Source: a virus. From it: a DNA stretch of 28,771 bases. The stretch covers positions 1 through 28,771 of the IMG/VR virus record IMGVR_UViG_3300005613_000320. One strand, written 5' to 3'. Each line of letters begins with the position of its first letter. The stretch's first letter is position 1. Positions 23,245-28,771 of this stretch are shown here, piece by piece. Below the pieces are notes generated by a model. That model searched no databases. It had not been told where the DNA came from and was given only the letters and a program-made list of their open reading frames with translations. The translations under genes and the position numbers were made by a program.

Positions 23245-25281
23245 ATGGCGTCAGTAAACAAAAAGTTTTCCGTTGAGAAGGGTCTCGAAGTCGGGAATGA
23301 TGCCCTAATCGTTGATGCCGACAATTCGAGAACTGGTGTTGGTAAAACTGACCCATCTTATGGATTGGATGTTGCTTCAACAGCAAACTTTGATGGTATT
23401 ATTGCTGCTGGACAAATCGGCATCGGCAGCACACAACCAGCACAAGATCTTGATGTTCGTGGAACAGCACAGTTTCATGAAGAAGTATATGATGTAAATG
23501 ATAGTGCAGGTGCAAATGGGCAGGTTTTAAGATCTGTTGGTACTGCTGTATCTTGGACAGACATTGCAGAGATCCAAGTAAATGCTGCTGGTACTGACTT
23601 CCAAGTTCAATACAAGAGAACTGATGGTGACTTCGGTGGTGCTAATCAATTATATTATAATGATACAACCGATCGTGTAGGTATCGGTACATCTGCACCA
23701 GAATACCTATTTCAAGTTGCTAGACCAAGAGATGATACTGCTAATGGATTAGTTCAGATTGGTGGTACTTTCCTTGACTCATTTGGTAGTGTAGGTTCTG
23801 CCGCATCTGTTCTTGGTGCTACTAACGATGGCGAACTTGTTTGGGTTGGTGCTGCATCGAGTGAATTTAATGTTATTTTCGTCACCGAAGTTGGTGATGA
23901 TGCACAGGATGGGCAAAGTATATCCAAAGCAAAACGCACAATCAAATCTGCTTGTGGTATTGCAACAGCTGGAATGGTTATTAGAGTAACCTCAGGTGTT
24001 TATACAGAAGATAATCCAGTTGATATTCCAAAAAATGTAACAATCGATGGTGATGATCTAAGAAATACACAAGTCATCCCACAAAATGTTGGACAAGATT
24101 TATTCTTCGTTGATAATGGTGTTCTAGTTCAGAACCTATCATTCATCGGTGCTGCAAACACTGGTGCGATGATTGCATTCAATCCAGATGCAACAACTGG
24201 TATCATTACACAATCCCCATATGTAAGAAACTGTACAAACTTTATACCAGATTCAATGGGTATGAAGATTGATGGTAATCATGCCGAAGGGTTGAAGTCA
24301 ATGGTTGTTGACTCATATACCCAATACAATCAAGGAGGTATCGGTGTTTCTATCACAAATGATGGATACGCTCAGTTAGTTTCTATCTTCACGATTTGTG
24401 ATGATATTGCAATCTATTGTGGTTCTGGTGGACAGTGCGACCTAACAAACTCAAATAGTTCTTTTGGTAATAAAGGTCTGGTTGGACAGGGAATTGGAAC
24501 AGTTCACTATACAGGTATTCTTACAACAGCAGGTGTTTTTGAAGATAACACAATTGTAGTTTCTAATCTAGGAACAGAAAGACCTTATACTGGTCAGGTA
24601 TTCTACATTGGTGAATTGTTCAATGAAGTCAGAACAATTTCAGTTACCAATTCTGGTGCTGGTTATACTTCAGCAAATCCACCAAGAGTAACACTTTCTG
24701 CACCATCTGGTCCAGGCGGTATTACTGCAGAAGCTGTTGCTGTTGTTAGTGGATTTGGTTCTATTACTTCGATCGATATGGTATCGAATGGTAATCAGTA
24801 TAGAGATACAGATACTGTTACTGTTACGATTGATCCACCAACTAGTGGACTTACAACTGCTTTTGCAACAGCAAACTTAAGTCCTTTGTACTTCACTATA
24901 AATAGTGCTACGACGCCTACGGCAGGCGTATCTACGATTACCGTTGACCAACTTCTACCATCAAACATTGGTGTTGGATCTACAGTTCCATTTGCAAGAC
25001 AATCACTAATTCTTGCATCTTCCCATTCCTTTGAATATATTGGAACTGGAGTTACTATTGCAAGTGCTAGACCTAGCCAGGGTGGAGTAACAATTTCGGA
25101 TAATCAAGTCATCTCTATTGATGGTGGTAAAGTTGTTCACACATCTACAGATGAAAAGGGCAACTTCTTAATTGGTGATGGTATTATCATTAACCAGCAA
25201 ACAGGAACTGTTTCTGGTGATTCGTTTGATAAGAGTATTCAAGCAACATTAACACCACTCATTATCGCATTAGGTTCATAA
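23245..25281 (+). CDS. Beta-helical tail fibre/structural protein, 678 residues
   Basis: The N-terminal 160 residues hold three repeats of the V-G-I-G-T-x-x-P-x-x-x-L-D-V type (TGVGKTDPSYGLDV, QIGIGSTQPAQDLDV, RVGIGTSAPEYLFQV). Residues about 200-430 form a pectate-lyase-like beta helix (ITKAKRTIKSA-like segment KAKRTIKSACGIATAGMVI, GVYTEDNPVDIPKNVTI) ending in DLTNSNSSFGNKGL. A GAGYTSANPPRVTL module follows, and the C-terminus has SHSFEYIGTGV and GGKVVHTSTDEKGNFLIGDG. Several of these elements recur in the 1820-residue protein, so the two are partial paralogues. Probably a fibre or baseplate-periphery protein. A late motif precedes it. Confidence 0.75.
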   Translation: MASVNKKFSVEKGLEVGNDALIVDADNSRTGVGKTDPSYGLDVASTANFDGIIAAGQIGIGSTQPAQDLDVRGTAQFHEEVYDVNDSAGANGQVLRSVGTAVSWTDIAEIQVNAAGTDFQVQYKRTDGDFGGANQLYYNDTTDRVGIGTSAPEYLFQVARPRDDTANGLVQIGGTFLDSFGSVGSAASVLGATNDGELVWVGAASSEFNVIFVTEVGDDAQDGQSISKAKRTIKSACGIATAGMVIRVTSGVYTEDNPVDIPKNVTIDGDDLRNTQVIPQNVGQDLFFVDNGVLVQNLSFIGAANTGAMIAFNPDATTGIITQSPYVRNCTNFIPDSMGMKIDGNHAEGLKSMVVDSYTQYNQGGIGVSITNDGYAQLVSIFTICDDIAIYCGSGGQCDLTNSNSSFGNKGLVGQGIGTVHYTGILTTAGVFEDNTIVVSNLGTERPYTGQVFYIGELFNEVRTISVTNSGAGYTSANPPRVTLSAPSGPGGITAEAVAVVSGFGSITSIDMVSNGNQYRDTDTVTVTIDPPTSGLTTAFATANLSPLYFTINSATTPTAGVSTITVDQLLPSNIGVGSTVPFARQSLILASSHSFEYIGTGVTIASARPSQGGVTISDNQVISIDGGKVVHTSTDEKGNFLIGDGIIINQQTGTVSGDSFDKSIQATLTPLIIALGS

Positions 25282-25282
25282 A

Positions 25283-25621
25283 ATGGCTGCAATCCCCTTA
25301 AATAAATTCCGAACTATTACACATACTCTTAATTCGAGTAGTGTCGGTATCTACACTTGCCCTCCAGGTGTAGCGGCATTGATCATTTACGGTAATGTTG
25401 CAAACGTTGGTACTGGAACTTCAGTCACTGAATTTACTGTATTCCATAGTAGGGATGGCGTAGATACTCCAATCATTGAAGATGCAAGAATTCCAAGTCA
25501 AGATTCTATGGCTTTTATTGATGGAAGACTTGTTCTAGAAACGGGAGATATCTTAAAAATTCAGGGTGGTACTATCAATACAATGAAGTGTATTATTAGT
25601 GTATTGGAGAACGCTAAGTAA
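25283..25621 (+). CDS. Small virion structural protein (probable)
   Basis: A 112-residue, strand-rich protein (THTLNSSSVGIYTCPPGVAA, then TEFTVFHSRDGVDTPI and LVLETGDILKIQGG) that reads like a compact beta-sandwich, possibly a trimerising or fibre-associated domain. No family recognised. It begins one base after the upstream stop and overlaps the next start (TAATG), so it belongs to the fibre gene operon. Length and setting match small structural proteins found among cyanophage fibre genes; this is by context only. Confidence 0.75.
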   Translation: MAAIPLNKFRTITHTLNSSSVGIYTCPPGVAALIIYGNVANVGTGTSVTEFTVFHSRDGVDTPIIEDARIPSQDSMAFIDGRLVLETGDILKIQGGTINTMKCIISVLENAK

Positions 25622-26220
25622 TGCCTAGACTTCTTTCGGGTAAAGTTGGTGTAACGTCTTTTGCGGGTCTTTCAACATCCCGTAATCAGATTGTTGGTGG
25701 TGATCCAACTTTCATAAATCTATCAGAAACAGAACCAAGTTTAGGTTTATCCCCAAACAACGATTATGTTTTGTATGGTGATGCTGATGGTACAAGACGT
25801 TGGGGTGCTATCACACCACAAGGTGCTGTAGATGGTATTACTGTTCAAGATGAAGGTGTAACACCAGTTGGATTTGCTGGTTCTATTACTATCTTGAACT
25901 TTGTTGGAACTGGTATTACCGCGATTCAATCTAAGTTTGTTCAGGGCACAGCAACAGTTGGTATTGCTACGATTATCGTCAATCCAACAGACGATGTTGG
26001 TATTGGTAGTAATATTGTTGGTGCCACAGGTATTATTGAATACCTTAATAGTGAAGTTGGATTGGGCGTATCAATTACTCTAGATAGTGCTACTATGCCC
26101 AATGCTACTAAAGCGTGGACAATTTACGAAGAACTTGTTATCGAAGAACCAAATGGAGAATTGGTAGTTGGAGACGGGAAAGTCTTTACTGTCGATATTC
26201 TAAATCTCGATACTTTGTGA
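25621..26220 (+). CDS. Virion structural/fibre-associated protein
   Basis: A 199-residue protein starting MPRLLSGKVGVTSFAGLSTS, with an LYGDADGTRRWGAITP segment near residues 52-67 and a strand-rich second half (VNPTDDVGIGSNIVGATGII, SVGLGV-like SEVGLGVSITLD). The YGD-x-D-G-T-R-R-W-G element is typical of the linking parts of phage fibres that precede repetitive shafts. Not assigned to a named family. It overlaps the previous stop, and a TATAAATA promoter directly after its own stop starts a new transcript. Confidence 0.72.
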   Translation: MPRLLSGKVGVTSFAGLSTSRNQIVGGDPTFINLSETEPSLGLSPNNDYVLYGDADGTRRWGAITPQGAVDGITVQDEGVTPVGFAGSITILNFVGTGITAIQSKFVQGTATVGIATIIVNPTDDVGIGSNIVGATGIIEYLNSEVGLGVSITLDSATMPNATKAWTIYEELVIEEPNGELVVGDGKVFTVDILNLDTL

Positions 26221-26221
26221 G

Positions 26222-26229
26222 TATAAATA
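26222..26229 (+). promoter_or_regulatory. TATAAATA late promoter before fibre gene
   Basis: An exact T4-type late octamer, two bases after the preceding TGA and 40 bases before the ATG at 26270. AGGGA at 26259-26263 gives the gene a good ribosome site. Confidence 0.78.
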
Positions 26230-26269
26230 AAACAAAGAAAGAAGAAACCACTTTTTCCAGGGACTTATA

Positions 26270-27592
26270 ATGTCAAAGATTCGCGTCAATACAGTTGTAA
26301 ACAGGACGAATAGCGACAAGGTTACTTTTCCTTTCGGTATTGGTGTTACGAACGGCATCCAAGTTTCTGGTGTTGTAACGGCAACATCATTCGTTGGTAG
26401 TGGATCTTCTTTGACCGGCGTTCCTGGTGAGATCAGTGTATCTGGTTCTGGAGTAACTTTTACTGGAATTACAACAATCTTTGTTGGTGCTGGATTAAGT
26501 CTTACAAATGGTGCAACTGGTGTTGCAACTATCACCAATGTATCTGCAGCATCTAGCGATTTTAATTATATTAATGTAACTGGTATTGGTACCATTGCAG
26601 AATTTAAGTCCGACAATGTTGTTGTTACGGGTCTTGCTACTGCACATTCCTTTAATGGTGGTTTAATTGGTCTTCATACTGGTCGTCTTTTGGGCGAAGT
26701 TAACTCCACAGGTATCAATACTCTATCACACATTGAAGGTACTCATCTCAACCTAAGTGGTGTTGCTACCATTTCAGAACTAAGATCGGATATTACTTCA
26801 CCTGGTGTTTCTACTTTTTCACAACTAAGAACAACCAATCTCAATGTTTCTGGTATTACTACCGCGAATGTTCTTAATGTAACTGATATCAATGCGAGTA
26901 ACAACCTAGACGTTACTGGTATTGTAACATTCAGAGATCTGGTTGATTTTGAAAATGGTATTATTGTTAATAATGGTAGTCTAATCTCAGATATTATTTC
27001 TGATCCAGCAAATGCCGGAAGTACTGGTATTTCCACAATTAAGTTTTTGCAAGGTGATACAATTAACATCACTGGTGTTATTACTGCATCATCTTTCTCT
27101 GGTTCCGTTGCAGAATCTACATACTCTGCACTATCTGGTGTAGCAACTCATGCAGGTATTGCTACAGCAGTAACACTAGTTGCAACAAATAACACCAACG
27201 CAGTTCATTACGTAACTTTCGTAGACACTGCAACAGGCAATGAGAACGTCAGAACAGATACTGATCTGATGTATAACCCAAATACGGGTATTCTAACAGC
27301 AACAACATTCTCCGGTAATGCAACTGGTCTTACTGGTACTCCTGATGTTATCGTAGGTCATACAACATCATTTACGATTTTACCAGCTTCAGCCAACACT
27401 TATGATCTTGGTGCAAGCAGCAACAGATGGGCAAATATCTATTCTGCCGACATGCACTTCAGTAATGAAGGTGGTGCAAATGATGTTGATGGAACTTGGG
27501 GTGATTGGACATTGCAGGAAGGAGAAAACGATATCTTTATGCTGAATAATAGAACCGGCAAAAAATATAAGATCAACCTAACAGAAGTCTGA
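26270..27592 (+). CDS. Tail fibre-like protein with conserved C-terminal cap
   Basis: A 440-residue protein. It begins MSKIRVNTVVNRTNSDKVTF, followed by many short degenerate shaft repeats of the type N-V-S-G-I-T-T-A / V-T-G-I-V-T-F, rich in V, T, G and I. The C-terminus (from YDLGASSNRWANIYSADMHF) ends in NDVDGTWGDWTLQEGEND, then FMLNNRTGKKYKINLTEV, the closing motif I know from cyanophage tail-fibre proteins. Probable trimeric fibre. A TATAAATA promoter and AGGGA ribosome site (6 bases before the ATG) support independent late expression. The repeats overlap in composition with the next, incomplete gene. Confidence 0.75.
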   Translation: MSKIRVNTVVNRTNSDKVTFPFGIGVTNGIQVSGVVTATSFVGSGSSLTGVPGEISVSGSGVTFTGITTIFVGAGLSLTNGATGVATITNVSAASSDFNYINVTGIGTIAEFKSDNVVVTGLATAHSFNGGLIGLHTGRLLGEVNSTGINTLSHIEGTHLNLSGVATISELRSDITSPGVSTFSQLRTTNLNVSGITTANVLNVTDINASNNLDVTGIVTFRDLVDFENGIIVNNGSLISDIISDPANAGSTGISTIKFLQGDTINITGVITASSFSGSVAESTYSALSGVATHAGIATAVTLVATNNTNAVHYVTFVDTATGNENVRTDTDLMYNPNTGILTATTFSGNATGLTGTPDVIVGHTTSFTILPASANTYDLGASSNRWANIYSADMHFSNEGGANDVDGTWGDWTLQEGENDIFMLNNRTGKKYKINLTEV

Positions 27593-27593
27593 G

Positions 27594-27600
27594 CTAAATA
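27594..27600 (+). promoter_or_regulatory. CTAAATA late promoter motif
   Basis: It lies one base after the TGA of the preceding fibre gene and 33 bases before the ATG at 27634. The leader then contains a small hairpin. Confidence 0.55.
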
Positions 27601-27602
27601 AT

Positions 27603-27620
27603 CTTGTATATTCATACAAG
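27603..27620 (+). promoter_or_regulatory. Leader hairpin before last fibre gene
   Basis: A perfect 7-bp inverted repeat, CTTGTAT (27603-27609) and ATACAAG (27614-27620), with ATTC loop, just downstream of the CTAAATA motif. If transcription begins near 27607 the stem would be incomplete in the RNA. Without a T tract it is not a terminator; it may stabilise the mRNA end or mark a DNA site. Confidence 0.4.
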
Positions 27621-27633
27621 GGTATAATCTATT

Positions 27634-28771
27634 ATGTCTAGAGCTAGAGAACTAGCGAAGATGGGTGGATCCACACAGGTTATTTCTGGTGTATCTACCT
27701 TTGTCGGTATTGCAACCTTCGCATCGGATGTCGATATGTTCAGTAACCTTTCGGTTACTGGAGACCTAAACGTAACAGGCGACCTGTCGTACGACGAAAC
27801 GACAGCAACTAACAGCAGAATTACTGGTGTTAGCACAACAAAAGATTTAATTGTTACTCAGAACGCAAACGTAACCGGCATTGTAACTGCCGCATCGTTT
27901 GAAGGTACACTTGCTACCACAGATCTTAGTGGTACGATCACCAACGATCAACTAGCGGGTTCGATTGCTAACGCTAAGTTGGCTAGTCCTAGTGCTACCA
28001 TCGGTGGTGTAACAATCACTTTGGGTGATACAGACGCAACTCCTGCATTTAACCTTGCTGATGCAACAGGTCTACCAATCAGCAGCGGTGTTTCTGGTCT
28101 TGGCGCTAACGTTGCAGGTTTCCTTGCTACTCCATCGTCTGCAAACCTAATTTCTGCAGTAACCGACGAGACAGGTTCTGGTTCTCTAGTATTCGGCACA
28201 TCGCCAACTATCGCAACACCAACTATCACTGGTCGTGCATCACTTGCTGACGTTGTTCTAAGTGGTGGACTTCAGGTTGGTGCTGCTCTAACTGTTACTG
28301 GCGATCTATTTGTTAATGGTACTACAACTACTATTAACTCCACAACCCTAACAGTAGACGACAAGAACATTGAACTAGGTTCTGTTGATACTCCAAGTGA
28401 TACCACAGCAAATGGTGGTGGTATTACCTTGAAGGGTGCAAGTGATCATACTCTAATCTGGTATAACGACAACGATCACTGGGAGTCCAGTGAGCACTTC
28501 AACCTTGTATCTGGTAAGTCTTATCAGATTGCTGATAGCACAGTTCTTTCTGCTACTACACTTGGTGCTGGTGTTACGAGTTCTTCGCTAACTCGTGTTG
28601 GTACCATTACTGTTGGTACTTGGAATGGTACTGCGATTGCTAATGCTAACCTAGCAAACAGCACAATCTCCGGTACTTCCCTTGGTAGCAACCTACCAAC
28701 TGCAACTTTTGCAACTTCTGGTACTGGTCTAAGTGGTAGTGCAACCTACAATGGTACTGGTTCTGCTACCT
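27634..28771 (+). CDS. Tail fibre-like protein, 3' truncated by window edge
   Basis: Open from ATG 27634 to the end of the window (379 codons, no stop). It begins MSRARELAKMGGSTQVISG. A shaft follows made of V-T-G-D/I repeats (LSVTGDLNVTGDLSY), then TTDLSGTITNDQLAGSIAN and a module VNGTTTTINSTTLTVDDKNI with ELGSVDTPSD, GGITLKGASDHTLIWYND and WESSEHFNL. This module is familiar from cyanophage and other long tail fibres. Composition is G/T/S/A-rich to the edge. It probably continues for many more repeats and is a large receptor-binding fibre. The CTAAATA motif at 27594 should drive it. Confidence 0.75.
   Translation, partial: MSRARELAKMGGSTQVISGVSTFVGIATFASDVDMFSNLSVTGDLNVTGDLSYDETTATNSRITGVSTTKDLIVTQNANVTGIVTAASFEGTLATTDLSGTITNDQLAGSIANAKLASPSATIGGVTITLGDTDATPAFNLADATGLPISSGVSGLGANVAGFLATPSSANLISAVTDETGSGSLVFGTSPTIATPTITGRASLADVVLSGGLQVGAALTVTGDLFVNGTTTTINSTTLTVDDKNIELGSVDTPSDTTANGGGITLKGASDHTLIWYNDNDHWESSEHFNLVSGKSYQIADSTVLSATTLGAGVTSSSLTRVGTITVGTWNGTAIANANLANSTISGTSLGSNLPTATFATSGTGLSGSATYNGTGSAT

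Noticed and set aside
25297-25306. TTAAATAAAT resembling a late motif
   Set aside because: Inside the coding sequence of the 112-residue protein, near its own start and far from any downstream gene start.
27623-27628. TATAAT as a sigma70 promoter
   Set aside because: No acceptable -35 at 16-18 bases upstream, and the distance to the ATG leaves almost no leader.
1-28771. tRNA genes, CRISPR arrays, insertion sequences, attachment sites
   Set aside because: No cloverleaf candidates, regularly spaced repeats, transposase motifs or terminal repeats were seen by eye; a covariance-model scan was not possible.

Overview
The window looks like part of the genome of a T4-like myovirus that infects marine cyanobacteria (Synechococcus or Prochlorococcus). 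It has a T4-type replication and late-transcription block (gp59, a gp33 candidate, gp32) followed by a long baseplate, hub and tail-fibre block. Cyanobacterial genes are embedded in it: a CP12-type Calvin-cycle regulator and a DUF1825 protein. The huge beta-helical fibre proteins are of the kind seen in cyanomyoviruses. Coding density is near total. Genes abut or overlap by ATGA/TAATG junctions, and the largest gap is about 100 bases (3277-3375). No tRNA, rRNA, CRISPR array or insertion sequence was seen.

Layout. 1-1199: C-terminal part of a radical-SAM-like protein and a DxD glycosyltransferase. 1186-3276: gp59 helicase loader, DUF1825 protein, gp33 candidate, and gp32 single-stranded DNA binding protein, the last behind a near-consensus sigma70 promoter and closed by a strong terminator. 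3376-4185 (minus): gp54-like tail-tube initiator. 4215-8600: a nuclease-less NUMOD-type protein, gp4 head completion, a hypothetical, gp48 tube cap, gp53 wedge, and the gp26/gp51-like pair. 8587-16386: a tape-measure-like protein with a muramidase-like domain, a second glycine-zipper protein, gp27 hub, CP12, gp5 hub (OB fold, no recognisable lysozyme domain), a separately encoded octad-repeat needle, and a hexad-repeat spike/fibre protein. 16417-16979: three small genes behind a sigma70-type promoter, one a 54-residue zinc-finger protein. 16988-17710 (minus): a coiled-coil structural protein. 17752-28771: large fibre and structural proteins, the last running off the window.

How it works together. 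Most genes are late virion genes that build the baseplate hub, spike, tail tube start and host-recognition fibres. They carry T4-type late promoter motifs (TATAAATA or CTAAATA), several of which reuse the stop codon of the preceding gene. gp33, if correctly identified, is the co-activator that would fire those promoters, and gp59/gp32 serve replication. CP12 would redirect host carbon metabolism during infection.

Most notable points: (1) a T TTT TTC slippery heptamer at the end of gp26, in the right frame to fuse gp26 to the gp51-like ORF by a -1 shift, in the position of the lambda G/GT tail chaperones directly upstream of the tape-measure-like gene; (2) the T4 gp5 spike appears as separate genes, with the needle split off and a muramidase-like domain found in another protein; (3) two face-to-face TATAAATA late promoters 19 bp apart at 17713-17747; (4) modules shared among gp5 and the fibre proteins.
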